Source: UBA2561 sp964577275
GTDB taxonomy: Bacteria; Bacteroidota; Bacteroidia; Cytophagales; Thermoflexibacteraceae
NCBI GenBank assembly: GCA_964577275.1
Contig: CAZNYR010000055.1
Location: 1-26,283, forward strand
DNA: 26,283 bases
Direction of reading: 5' to 3'
Each line of letters begins with the position of its first letter. Positions within the stretch are counted from its first letter, which is position 1. Positions 1 through 8,452 of this stretch are shown one piece after another. The translations under genes were made by a program, and so were the position numbers. A model generated the notes under the pieces. That model searched no databases. It had not been told where the DNA came from and saw only the letters and a program-made list of their open reading frames with translations.

Positions 1-48
1 TTATTTGAAAATCAATAAATTACATTCAAACCAAAATACAAACTAAAT

Positions 49-404
49 TTGCATCAGTACTTAAAGAGGAAACGTGTAACAAACAACTTCAAATATACAC
101 TCAAAACACTGGATTTAGAGGAGTTTGAGTTGCCTTTATTCGATAATATTTTGCCTATCGAGCCTTCGGTATGGCTTCAAGAAACCCTAAAAATAGCCGA
201 AGAGCTGCCATTAACCAACGAAAAGAGCAAATCTGAGCGGATTGCCTTTTATTTATGGCTGTACGGCAACGGCTGACGCTTGGAAGTTTTTGAAATTGGA
301 AAAACAACAAATTCTGGTCGATTCCAAGAACCTATTATTTGTCCGAGTTGCCCAAAATTATCGACATTTTTCATCAAATAATGGATAAATTTTTGGCTTT
401 TTAA
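49..404 (+). pseudogene. Broken small gene of unknown function (two apparent frameshifts)
   Basis: The open frame from 49 ends at a TGA at 274-276, but protein-like sequence continues in other frames. After about 255 the second frame reads TATADAWKFLKLEKQQ and on to ILVDSK. From about 329 the third frame reads TYYLSELPKIIDIFHQIMDK and stops at TAA 402-404. Joined, this gives one hydrophilic to amphipathic protein of about 118 residues. There is no ATG near the beginning: the open frame starts at a TTG (49), and an in-frame stop lies at 16-18, so the true start may also be damaged. I do not recognise the family. Either this is a decaying gene or the draft sequence has two indels; the shift sites are not long homopolymers. 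It runs convergently into the STAS-like gene. The shifted-frame reading is my inference. Confidence 0.5.
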
Positions 405-433
405 TCCTGTGTCATAAAAGTACAACCAATAGG

Positions 434-838
434 CTAATTCCTGAACCATATTTCGGCTTCGGCTGGGTCATCAAAATAACGAAAGGCAAGTTTGCTGGCA
501 GATGTTTCATTAAAAGTTTGGTTAATCGAAACGGTAGCAAATATATCTGAAGGCATCAAAAATGCTATTTTTTCCAGTTGATTTGCTACGTAACGAGGGG
601 CTATTGTAGCGTCATGCCAATCCTGCAAATCGGACAAAATCACAACGTGCGCCTGCCGAGCATCAACCAAAAAGCCTCTGACTTTGTGCTTTTCAATCTC
701 ATCGCAAAAGGCTAACAAATGTTGTTTAAAGTCCGTAGTGGCAATATTTTCTGCTCCGATTTTCCATTTTACCCGCAAAATAGCCAGTTCTTTATCGAGT
801 TTTACCGTCCAAAATGGGGTATCTAAAATTATATTCAT
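434..838 (-). CDS. SpoIIAA/STAS-like small protein
   Basis: A 134-residue cytosolic protein with the layout of SpoIIAA-like (STAS/SEC14-type alpha/beta) proteins. It has an N-terminal beta-rich part (LDKELAILRVKWK), a central strand and turn GFLVDARQAH, and a C-terminal helix after DIFATVSINQ that ends FRYFDDPAEAEIWF. The last motif resembles the 'F.d.eeA..WL' ending typical of this family. Such proteins are usually stand-alone in Bacteroidota; roles in stress signalling or lipid binding have been suggested, but the substrate is unknown. No transmembrane segment or signal peptide is visible. The start at 838 gives a compact domain and lies 79 bases from a good promoter. A partner-switching role with the SpoIIE-type phosphatase 3.5 kb away is only a speculation. 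Confidence 0.75.
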   Translation of the reverse strand: MNIILDTPFWTVKLDKELAILRVKWKIGAENIATTDFKQHLLAFCDEIEKHKVRGFLVDARQAHVVILSDLQDWHDATIAPRYVANQLEKIAFLMPSDIFATVSINQTFNETSASKLAFRYFDDPAEAEIWFRN

Positions 839-916
839 TATTTAATTATTTTTAGTTTGCAGTCTAAGGTATGAAAATATGAAAACAGTTGCCAGATAAT
901 TTCCGAGCATACTCCC

Positions 917-948
917 CAAATTTAGGGGATTTGCCTCACTTATCCAAA
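917..948 (-). promoter_or_regulatory. Bacteroidota-type promoter for the STAS-like gene
   Basis: On the minus strand, TTTG (948-945) is followed after 20 bases by TAAATTTG (924-917). This matches the Bacteroidota primary sigma factor consensus TTTG-N19-21-TAnnTTTG. It points at the STAS-like gene starting at 838. The -7 box sits in a near-palindrome, CCCCAAATTTAGGGG (914-928), which could serve as an operator. Confidence 0.55.
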
Positions 949-1169
949 CAAAACATGAGGACTTTGTACACATACAAATTGGAGTTGAAATCGCTATTTA
1001 TCAGAGTTAAAAAACTGAAATAATGTTTTAACATTACATTTGATTTAAAACCGCCAAACTCCAAGAACAAGTCTTTCGTATTGTCATAGAATTTTATAAT
1101 TTTAAACCACCAAAACATTTACAAAATAAATCGTGATAATGTCCATTATCTACATCATTAAATTTAAAA
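949..1169. other. AT-rich spacer between divergent genes
   Basis: Together with the promoter at 917-948, this fills the gap between the STAS-like gene and the aminotransferase. Short open frames here translate to low-complexity, Phe/Lys-rich sequence typical of AT-rich non-coding DNA. I find no clear promoter for the aminotransferase and no RNA structure. Confidence 0.5.
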
Positions 1170-2315
1170 ATGACATATTTTACTTCAAAATTACCTCATA
1201 CAGCAACTTCAATTTTTACGGTCATGTCTGCCTTAGCTCACGAACATGATGCGGTCAATTTATCGCAGGGATTTCCTGATTTTTCATGCAGCCCCCAGTT
1301 GATAGATTGGGTTACTTTTTATATGAAAAACGGAGCAAATCAATACGCTCCGATGGCGGGTGATGCCGAGTTGCGCCGACAAATTAGCCTAAAATTTGAG
1401 GCATTATACCAAATCCGCCCTGACCCTGAAACTCAAATTACGATTACTTCGGGAGCCACAGAAGCCTTATATTCGGCGATTGCTGCTTTTGTTCGTCCTG
1501 ATGACGAAGTGATTATCTTTGAACCCGCCTACGATAGCTATCAGCCCGCTGTCGAGTTGAACGGTGGAAAAATTGTCCCCATCAAATTGGATATTCCCGA
1601 CTTTAAAATTAACTGGCAAAAGACAGCACAAGCCATTTCTGATAAAACTAAAATGTTAATTCTTAACTTTCCGCACAATCCTTCGGGCAGTATATTGACC
1701 CAAGAAGATATTGAAGAATTGATAAAAATTACTAAAAAAACAGACCTTTTAATTTTGAGTGATGAAGTGTACGAACATCTGATATATGACCATCATCGGC
1801 ATTTACCGATATATCAAAATTCGGAATTACAAAAACGGACATTAGCCGTATATTCTTTCGGAAAAACTTTTCATGCAACGGGTTGGAAAATAGGCTATTG
1901 CATTGCGCCAGAACACCTTACCAAAGAATTTAGAAAGGTACATCAATTTGTAACGTTTAGTACCAATACGCCTTTTCAGAAAGCGATTGCCGAGCATCTA
2001 AAAATCCCCGAAAACTATACCTATTTACCTGCGTTTTTTCAGGAAAAACGAGATTATTTTTTGGGGATTTTGAAGAAAACTAAATTTAACGTAATTCCCA
2101 CAAAAAGTACATACTTTCAGTTGGCAAATTATGAACAAATTTCGACCCAAAATGACACTGATTTTGCGATGCAAATGACTCAAAAATATGGCGTGGCGGT
2201 CATTCCGATTTCCGTATTTTATGAAGATAAAACCGACCATCATTTGGTCAGATTTTGTTTTGCCAAAGAGATAGAAACGCTCCAGAAGGCGGGCGAAAAA
2301 TTACTTCAAATTTAA
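1170..2315 (+). CDS. PLP-dependent aminotransferase, methionine aminotransferase (YbdL) type
   Basis: A 381-residue class I/II (fold-type I) aminotransferase. The family signature of YbdL and kynurenine-type aminotransferases is present: NLSQGFPDF near residue 30, NQYAPMAG, TSGATEALYSAI for cofactor phosphate binding, FEPAYDSYQP, NFPHNPSG and SDEVYEHL. The Schiff-base lysine is K232 in SFGKTFHATGWKIGY, and a late RFCFAKE carries the substrate carboxylate arginine. Close relatives transaminate methionine or 2-oxo-4-methylthiobutyrate in methionine salvage; substrate choice cannot be read from sequence. It is cytosolic and full length for the family (about 380-390). The next gene starts 14 bases after its stop, so the two are probably one transcript. 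Confidence 0.88.
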   Translation: MTYFTSKLPHTATSIFTVMSALAHEHDAVNLSQGFPDFSCSPQLIDWVTFYMKNGANQYAPMAGDAELRRQISLKFEALYQIRPDPETQITITSGATEALYSAIAAFVRPDDEVIIFEPAYDSYQPAVELNGGKIVPIKLDIPDFKINWQKTAQAISDKTKMLILNFPHNPSGSILTQEDIEELIKITKKTDLLILSDEVYEHLIYDHHRHLPIYQNSELQKRTLAVYSFGKTFHATGWKIGYCIAPEHLTKEFRKVHQFVTFSTNTPFQKAIAEHLKIPENYTYLPAFFQEKRDYFLGILKKTKFNVIPTKSTYFQLANYEQISTQNDTDFAMQMTQKYGVAVIPISVFYEDKTDHHLVRFCFAKEIETLQKAGEKLLQI

Positions 2316-2329
2316 AATTACAAAAATTT

Positions 2330-4228
2330 ATGTGCGGAATTACAGGGTTTTATGCCTTCAACGAAATTGGGCGATTTTATGGTACTAATTTGGTAAATTC
2401 AAATAATGAATTGAAACATCGAGGTCCTGATTTGGGCTATATTTTTACCGAAAATCGGATGGGATTAGCGCATCGAAGGCTCTCGATTTTGGATTTATCA
2501 ATGGATGGCAGACAGCCCATGACCGATACTTCTGGGCGTTATACGATTTGTTTTAATGGAGAAATTTATAATTACCAAGACCTTAGAAATCAGTTAGTTA
2601 GTCAAGGAATATCTTTTCAATCTCAAACGGATACCGAGGTATTACTCTATCTTTATATTCACCAAAAGGAAAAATGTTTAGCGCAACTCAATGGCTTTTT
2701 TGCTTTTGCTATTTATGACAATCAGGAAGATAGTTTATTTTTGGCGCGTGATAGGTTTGGTATTAAACCACTTTTGTACTATTTGGATGAGGATAAGTTT
2801 TTATTTGCCTCCGAATTGAATGCGCTCAAAGCCTATAACATTCAGCCCAAAATGAACATCACGGCGTTGTATCAATATTTTCAGTTGCATTATGTGCCTG
2901 CGCCAGATACTATTTTTGAGAATGTATTTAAGTTGATGCCAGCGCATTATATCACTCTGAAAAACAGAGAGTTACAAATCAAGAAGTATTATCATCTTCC
3001 CGATTCGATGGTTGATATGACTTACACTGATGCCAAAACAAAACTAATTCGACTGCTTGAAAATTCGGTAGAAAAACGGATGATTTCAGATGTGCCTTTG
3101 GGGGCTTTTTTGAGTGGCGGAATTGACTCTTCAGTCATTACCGCCCTTGCTGTTAGTCATGCTAATAATTTACAAACTTTCTCAATAGGATACAAAAATG
3201 AACCGTTTTTTGATGAAACTCATTATGCGGAAATGGTTGCCAATCATTTTCAGACTCAACACACGACATTTAAACTGACAAATGACGATTTATTTGAAGC
3301 CATTTTTGAGCTTTTACCATTTTTGGGTGAGCCTTTTGCGGATTCCTCTGCGATTCCATTTTTTATCTTGAGCCAGCGGACAAAACAAAAAATGACAGTT
3401 GCACTTTCTGGAGATGGTGCTGATGAACTTTTTGCTGGATATAATAAATATTTGGGCGAATTCAAAGTGCGTCAAAATGGATTTTTAGGGCAGGTTTTAA
3501 AAAATAATTTGGCAGTGTTAGCAAAATTACCTCGTTCCCGTAAGTCTTTCATAACCAATAAGTTTAGACAAATTTATCGTTTTGCAGAAAGTGCAAATAA
3601 ATCTGCTCAAGAACGTTATTGGTATCTAAGTTCCTTCATGGAAGAGGCGCAAGCGCAATCTATTTTTACGCCAGAAATTCAAACCAAAATTGAGTTTGAA
3701 AAATATAATAATTTCAAGAATAGGGTATTATTGGATATTCAGGAAAAAGATTTAAATGAAGTCCTGAAAGCAGACCTCCAGACGCTTTTACCGAACGATA
3801 TGCTCCATAAAGTTGATATGGCTTCGATGGCAAATTCCTTAGAAGTTCGAGTACCATTTTTAGACCATCATATCGTAGAATACGCTTTTTCGTTGCCTTC
3901 GGCGTATAAAATTAATGCACAAATGAAAAAACGAATTTTGCAAGATGCTTTTCGGCATATTTTACCCAAAAAATTATATAAACGTTCCAAAAAAGGCTTT
4001 GATGTGCCTTTAACCAAAGGTTTTCAGACAGTTCTACGGCATAAAATCGAACATGAATGGCTGCATGACGAACGAATCAGGGCGGAAGGAATTTTTAAGG
4101 TCGAATATATCAAATCTTTGAAAAATACAATTTTTTCTAATGGAAATTACGACCAAAATCACGTTTGGGCGATTTTAGTGTTTCAAGATTGGGCGGGACG
4201 ATTTTCGTTATTTCAGCCAGAAAATTAG
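2330..4228 (+). CDS. asnB: Asparagine synthetase B (glutamine-hydrolysing)
   Basis: A 632-residue amidotransferase that makes asparagine from aspartate, glutamine and ATP. I place the start at ATG 2330, not at the upstream in-frame ATG at 2255 inside the aminotransferase gene. Processing exposes Cys2 of MCGITGFYAF as the class II glutaminase nucleophile, so Met-Cys must be N-terminal. The glutaminase domain covers roughly residues 2-200 (HRGPD, AHRRLSILD, FNGEIYNY, LARDRFGIKPL). The synthetase domain has the PP-loop FLSGGIDSS near residue 260, SGDGADELFAGYNKY, and DMLHKVDMASM followed by EVRVPFLDH. This long form also occurs in sugar or polysaccharide gene clusters, where it may amidate other substrates; here it follows an aminotransferase, and free asparagine is the default assumption. 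Confidence 0.93.
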   Translation: MCGITGFYAFNEIGRFYGTNLVNSNNELKHRGPDLGYIFTENRMGLAHRRLSILDLSMDGRQPMTDTSGRYTICFNGEIYNYQDLRNQLVSQGISFQSQTDTEVLLYLYIHQKEKCLAQLNGFFAFAIYDNQEDSLFLARDRFGIKPLLYYLDEDKFLFASELNALKAYNIQPKMNITALYQYFQLHYVPAPDTIFENVFKLMPAHYITLKNRELQIKKYYHLPDSMVDMTYTDAKTKLIRLLENSVEKRMISDVPLGAFLSGGIDSSVITALAVSHANNLQTFSIGYKNEPFFDETHYAEMVANHFQTQHTTFKLTNDDLFEAIFELLPFLGEPFADSSAIPFFILSQRTKQKMTVALSGDGADELFAGYNKYLGEFKVRQNGFLGQVLKNNLAVLAKLPRSRKSFITNKFRQIYRFAESANKSAQERYWYLSSFMEEAQAQSIFTPEIQTKIEFEKYNNFKNRVLLDIQEKDLNEVLKADLQTLLPNDMLHKVDMASMANSLEVRVPFLDHHIVEYAFSLPSAYKINAQMKKRILQDAFRHILPKKLYKRSKKGFDVPLTKGFQTVLRHKIEHEWLHDERIRAEGIFKVEYIKSLKNTIFSNGNYDQNHVWAILVFQDWAGRFSLFQPEN

Positions 4229-4317
4229 TCCGAAAATATGGCATGATACATAATCTGCACATTTTTTGCTAAATTTATTCATTACGTCTTTAACTTTCTT
4301 GGAGATGACAGAGTTTT

Positions 4318-6231
4318 ATGACTATGGAAAATAACATTAAGGTTCTTGAAAAACAGTTAGAAAGCAACAATCTGAAGCCGAAAGAGCGTGCCTTTTTGCT
4401 GAATCGTTTGGGCTGGATTCATCGTGGCAGGAACATCAAAAAAACACTTGAATACACGCAGAAAGGTTATGAATATGCCAAAGAAATTGATTATCAGGAA
4501 GGTATAGGATTGGGATTATTGAATTTGGCGTTTGTTGATTATTATGCAAAATCGGATTTGGCGGCTGCTTTGGAAAAAGCCATGCAAGCCCTCAAAATCT
4601 TTGAAAAGGTTGATTATCAGTTAGGTATCGGGCAGGCATACACACTAATTAGTGTCTATTATTGGGCGATTGATGATTATGACCGTGGCTTTAAAATGAT
4701 GAATCAGGCGATTAAAATGCACGAAAAAACGGGCTTTGATGAAGGATTGGCTTGGAGTCATTATATTATGGGAAATTCTTACATGAACCTCAAAGACCTT
4801 GATACAGCATATTTTCATCTGAATATTGCCGAAAAACTGTTTGATAAAGTGGGCGATTTGGGCGGAAAAAATGGTTGTATCAGCAGTTTGGGAAATATTT
4901 TGCAAGCAAAAGGCGATTACGAATTGGCACTTGTTCAGCACCAAAAAAGTTTGGAACTTGCTCAAAATGAGCAATTTAAAAATTTTGAAGCCCGCGCTTT
5001 GAATGATTTGGGCGTTACTTACGAATCGCTCAATCAATATTCCAAAGCCTTAAATTATCTGATGAGGTCATTAAAAATTAGAGAATCAACTGAAAATCAG
5101 CAAGGTATCTCTACTTCGCAAACCAGCATAGGACGTGTTCTGATGCAAACAGGCGACTACAAAGATGCGCTCAAATTTTTGGAATTAGCCGAGCAGACTT
5201 GCCTGCGAATCGAAAGCAAAAACAAGCTCATGATGACGCATAAATTACGGGCAGATTTATACAAAAAAATGAATGAACCATGGAAGGCACTTGAACAATA
5301 TGAAAAATTTTTGGACGTAAAAACCAAAATTATGGGCGAAGAAAACAGCGCATTACTCAAAAATATTCAGGCAAATTATAATATCGAAAAAGCAAATCAA
5401 GATGCTGAAATTGAACGACTTAAAAACATAGAACTTAAAAAAGCATACGAGCAAATTGCACTTCAGACCACCAAAATTATTGATTCGATAAAATATGCTA
5501 AACGTATTCAGGAGTCGGTCTTAACGCCTGTTTCTGAAATCAAAACACACTTTCGGGATTCCTTCGTTTTTTATAAACCTAAAGACATTGTTTCGGGCGA
5601 TTTTTATTGGTTTGCACAACAAGAAGACCACCTCATTTTAGCGGCTGTGGATTGCACGGGACATGGTGTCCCTGGTGCATTTATGGTTGTATTGGCAAAT
5701 GCTTTATTAAATGACATTGTAAACGAAAAAAATATTATATATCCCGCCCAAATTTTGAAAATTTTGGATGAAAAGGTACGTGAAGCCTTGCATCAAGAGC
5801 AAAACACTTCGAGCCGTGATGGTATGGACTTAGCGTTAATGGTGTTTCATCGAAAAACATCTGAAATTACATTTGCAGGGGCAAAAAATCCACTATATCG
5901 GGTCAAAAACGGAAAAATTGAACGGATTAAGGGTTCAAAATTTCCGATTGGTGGCTCGCTCATGAAAAAAGTTACAGAACGTCAGTACGAATCACATACG
6001 ATTCGAGTTCAAGAAAATGAAATGTATTATATCGCTTCGGATGGTTTTGCTGACCAATTTGGGGGTTCAATGAATCGAAAATATATGGCAAAACGATTTC
6101 GACAATTTTTGTTTCAGATTTCGGATTTATCCTCCGAAAAACAACTTCAAGCTCTTGAAAATGAGTTTGAAGTATGGAAAGGAGATACCAAACAAACCGA
6201 TGACATCTTAATCTTAGGCGTAAGGATTTAA
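4318..6231 (+). CDS. TPR-repeat SpoIIE-type serine phosphatase
   Basis: A 637-residue soluble signalling protein. Residues about 1-345 are tandem tetratricopeptide repeats (for example ALEKAMQALKIFEKVDYQLG, and GDYELALVQHQKSLELAQNE). A coiled-coil linker follows (about 345-400, rich in E/K/A/N), including the DSIKYAKRIQESVL element commonly seen before this catalytic domain in Bacteroidota. From about residue 405 to the end is a PP2C-like SpoIIE domain with metal-site motifs SGDFYW, AAVDCTGHGVPGAFM, ASDGFADQFGG and TDDILILGV. It should dephosphorylate a Ser/Thr-phosphorylated partner, classically a STAS anti-sigma-factor antagonist. Unlike many relatives there is no membrane segment or signal peptide. 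MTMEN allows a start at 4318 or 4324. The target is unknown. Confidence 0.9.
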   Translation: MTMENNIKVLEKQLESNNLKPKERAFLLNRLGWIHRGRNIKKTLEYTQKGYEYAKEIDYQEGIGLGLLNLAFVDYYAKSDLAAALEKAMQALKIFEKVDYQLGIGQAYTLISVYYWAIDDYDRGFKMMNQAIKMHEKTGFDEGLAWSHYIMGNSYMNLKDLDTAYFHLNIAEKLFDKVGDLGGKNGCISSLGNILQAKGDYELALVQHQKSLELAQNEQFKNFEARALNDLGVTYESLNQYSKALNYLMRSLKIRESTENQQGISTSQTSIGRVLMQTGDYKDALKFLELAEQTCLRIESKNKLMMTHKLRADLYKKMNEPWKALEQYEKFLDVKTKIMGEENSALLKNIQANYNIEKANQDAEIERLKNIELKKAYEQIALQTTKIIDSIKYAKRIQESVLTPVSEIKTHFRDSFVFYKPKDIVSGDFYWFAQQEDHLILAAVDCTGHGVPGAFMVVLANALLNDIVNEKNIIYPAQILKILDEKVREALHQEQNTSSRDGMDLALMVFHRKTSEITFAGAKNPLYRVKNGKIERIKGSKFPIGGSLMKKVTERQYESHTIRVQENEMYYIASDGFADQFGGSMNRKYMAKRFRQFLFQISDLSSEKQLQALENEFEVWKGDTKQTDDILILGVRI

Positions 6232-6303
6232 TTCAAATAGTAAGTTTTATAAAATTTCATTACAAATCAAAAAAAATATCAAAATTTTTAATTTTAACTT
6301 TCA

Positions 6304-6311
6304 TAGTTTTG
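6304..6311 (+). promoter_or_regulatory. Possible -7 box for the universal stress protein pair
   Basis: TAGTTTTG fits the Bacteroidota -7 consensus TAnnTTTG and lies 81 bases before the first universal stress gene. The -33 position is only T-rich, without a clear TTTG. Confidence 0.3.
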
Positions 6312-6392
6312 CAAAATAAATGGTAGTAAGTTCTTAATAAAAAGTTGTGAAAATCATTTAGAAAATAAACTCAATAAAACACACAAAAAACC

Positions 6393-7292
6393 ATGAATAT
6401 CAATACGATTTTAGTCGGACTGGACATGACAGAAACCGATGATACTGTGCTGCGTTATACGGCGTGGTTTACAGGTTTGGTACATCCAAAAAAAATATAT
6501 TTTATACACGTTATTCCTGATTTAGAACAAGTTAAGTCGCCTGAAAATACGGCATCAGATGAATGGCTTGAATCGAAAATGAGCAAAAAAGTAAGTCAAT
6601 ATTTTCCCAATTATACTGATTATGAAGCCGAATTTATTGCCGATGATGGTGTAGTTTATGAGCGTATTTTGCATTGGGTAAAGGTCAAAAAAATAGAACT
6701 TCTTTTGTTAGGCAAAAAAACAGAACAAAAGAACAAGCCGGGCACATTGCCTTCCAAAATGGTTACGGAAATGCCTTGTTCATTACTTTTTGTAACAAAT
6801 CGTTCGAGTTATCATCTTGATAATGTGATTGTTAGTTCTGATTTCTCGGATATTTCTGTTTTGGCGATGCAGTTTGCTGTTGATTTGGCAAGTGCGACTT
6901 CTTTCGTAAGTTTGTATTGTCAGTATGTGTATGATTTGCCTGTGGGTTATACGGCTTCTGGCAAGTCGGAAGCGGAATATGAGCAAATAATGTATCGGAA
7001 TGCAAAAGAAAAATATTTTGAATTTATTGATAAAATTGACCAAAAAGGACTTCGCATTACACCTGTACTGACTTATGCAGAAGAGGAAAATGCGGCAGAA
7101 CTTATTTATGAAAGTGCCGATGAGATTAATGCCGACTTGATTGTGGCGGGTGGGCGTGGGCGGACTTTTTTGGCGAATCTTTTGCTCAAAAGTTTTACAA
7201 AAGAACTATTTGAGCAAGACCAGCACGTTCCTTTATTGATTCTGAAATCAGCCATACAAATGGATTTTTCCGAGGCGGTTTCCAAATTATAA
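6393..7292 (+). CDS. Universal stress protein, tandem UspA domains
   Basis: A 299-residue cytosolic protein made of two UspA-like alpha/beta domains (about 1-140 and 144-288). Each domain starts with a buried strand (NTILVGLDMTETD; LDNVIVSSDFSD) and ends with a hydrophobic strand (CSLLFVTN; VPLLILKS). The ATP-binding G-x2-G-x9-G-S/T signature is degenerate: the first domain shows LLLGKKTEQKNKPGTLPSK and the second VAGGRGRTFLANLLLKS, so nucleotide binding is uncertain. Such proteins support survival under starvation or redox stress, and their biochemical role is usually unknown. The second universal stress gene starts 19 bases downstream; the two are probably co-transcribed and may form a complex. 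Confidence 0.85.
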   Translation: MNINTILVGLDMTETDDTVLRYTAWFTGLVHPKKIYFIHVIPDLEQVKSPENTASDEWLESKMSKKVSQYFPNYTDYEAEFIADDGVVYERILHWVKVKKIELLLLGKKTEQKNKPGTLPSKMVTEMPCSLLFVTNRSSYHLDNVIVSSDFSDISVLAMQFAVDLASATSFVSLYCQYVYDLPVGYTASGKSEAEYEQIMYRNAKEKYFEFIDKIDQKGLRITPVLTYAEEENAAELIYESADEINADLIVAGGRGRTFLANLLLKSFTKELFEQDQHVPLLILKSAIQMDFSEAVSKL

Positions 7293-7311
7293 ATTAAACA
7301 TTCTTACGATT

Positions 7312-8106
7312 ATGAAAACAATACTTGTGCCTGTTAATTTTTCTGAAGCCTCGCTCAAAGCGGTGGCGCAGGCAGTCCAAATTGCCGAAAAAATGCACGA
7401 AGTCGAAATTTTGTTGTTGCATGGCGTAACGAAAACTTCAACAGAAGTGCCTGAAATTGAGCAACAATTCAAAGAAATCAGCAATCAATATATGGATAGT
7501 TCGGTTCATTTTCGGACGCAAGTCATTGCCGAATTTTCACCCGAAAAAATTGCAGAAGTAACCGAACAAAATGATGAGATAGGCTTGGTTGTGATGGGAA
7601 CGGAAGGCAAAAATCGAGCCAAAGGTTTTTGGGGTGATTCTAATACGGCTAAGGTGGAGGAATTATTGACTTGCCCACTGATGGTTGTGCCGAAGGAAGC
7701 CGAAAATCGACCGCTCCGAAAAATGGTTTATGCGCTTAGTTTTGACAAAGAAGACTTGGACGAAATTGACCGTGTGTTAAATTTTGCACAATTATTTAAT
7801 GCACATTTGGAGTGTATTCGGATGGTGGATGAGCGTGATGAAAAAGATAGGCATTTGCTGGAAGTGCTGACCGAAGCCTATGACCTGCCTAAGTATCAAG
7901 GTAAAATCACGTTTAAGTCGTTGAGTCGTAAAAATTCTGCGAACGCACTTGAATCTTATGTATTTGATAATCAAATAGATATGACTGTACTTTTGACTCG
8001 GCAACGAAATTTTTGGGAAAAAAATTTTGGAAGTAGCCTGACCCAAAAACTCACGTTACACGCCAAAATACCGCTTTTGGTCTTGAACAAAGATGAATTG
8101 AAATAA
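7312..8106 (+). CDS. Universal stress protein, tandem UspA domains
   Basis: A 264-residue, two-domain UspA-family protein. The first domain starts MKTILVPVNFSEAS and carries VVMGTEGKNRAKGFWGDSNT followed by CPLMVVPKE, fairly close to the ATP-binding loop of the family. The second domain (about 140-264) begins RKMVYALSFDKEDLD and ends VLLTRQRNFWEKNFGSS then KIPLLVLNK. The arrangement GS.T.K before the last strand suggests the second half keeps the phosphate loop. It lies 19 bases after the other tandem-domain stress gene with no terminator between them, so it is very probably the second gene of that operon. The two proteins are divergent paralogues. Confidence 0.85.
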   Translation: MKTILVPVNFSEASLKAVAQAVQIAEKMHEVEILLLHGVTKTSTEVPEIEQQFKEISNQYMDSSVHFRTQVIAEFSPEKIAEVTEQNDEIGLVVMGTEGKNRAKGFWGDSNTAKVEELLTCPLMVVPKEAENRPLRKMVYALSFDKEDLDEIDRVLNFAQLFNAHLECIRMVDERDEKDRHLLEVLTEAYDLPKYQGKITFKSLSRKNSANALESYVFDNQIDMTVLLTRQRNFWEKNFGSSLTQKLTLHAKIPLLVLNKDELK

Positions 8107-8162
8107 GACCAATGTGGTATGGTTGGGCATTGAATCATAAAATTTTCAGGCTTTGCCAGCGC

Positions 8163-8206
8163 AATTTCCATGGCATAGGTCGGGGTTGTTTTATGCCATA
8201 GAAATT
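8163..8206. repeat. 15-bp imperfect inverted repeat (hairpin)
   Basis: AATTTCCATGGCATA (8163-8177) and TATGCCATAGAAATT (8192-8206) pair over 15 positions with one mismatch, around a 14-base loop. It begins 57 bases after the second universal stress gene. There is no T-run on either side, so it is not a standard intrinsic terminator; it could be a 3' mRNA stabiliser, a degenerate terminator or a dispersed palindromic element. The remaining 8107-8452 spacer holds no gene I can support. Confidence 0.6.
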
Positions 8207-8424
8207 ACTGATTATCAAGGAGTTAAAATTTAGATATTGAATTTTATGTATTTTTTTATCAATAAAAAACACAAAACATACGTAAGACATTTTTGTCGTT
8301 TGTCTGCTGATTTGTTTGCAATAATTTCATAAACCCAAACTGGGCGTAACGTAAAAGCCCTGTTATTATTGAATCTTTCATCATTTAAAAATACGGGGTT
8401 CATTATCAATTTTTTTGAGTAATG

Positions 8425-8432
8425 TACCTTTG
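8425..8432 (+). promoter_or_regulatory. -7 box of a probable Bacteroidota promoter
   Basis: TACCTTTG matches TAnnTTTG and lies 20 bases before the metallophosphoesterase start codon. The same octamer is the -7 box of the riboswitch promoter at 15925-15932. No good TTTG is present at the expected -33 position. Confidence 0.4.
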
Positions 8433-8452
8433 TCCCCAATACTAAAATAAGT

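Noticed and set aside
936..1118. 60-codon minus-strand ORF
   Set aside because: Phe/Lys/Tyr-rich translation of AT-rich spacer, overlapping the promoter of the STAS-like gene; no recognisable motif.
2255..2329. N-terminal extension of asparagine synthetase
   Set aside because: The catalytic Cys must follow the initiator Met; the extension lies inside the aminotransferase gene.
4645..5037. 130-codon minus-strand ORF
   Set aside because: Antisense of the TPR repeats; composition is that of a shadow frame.
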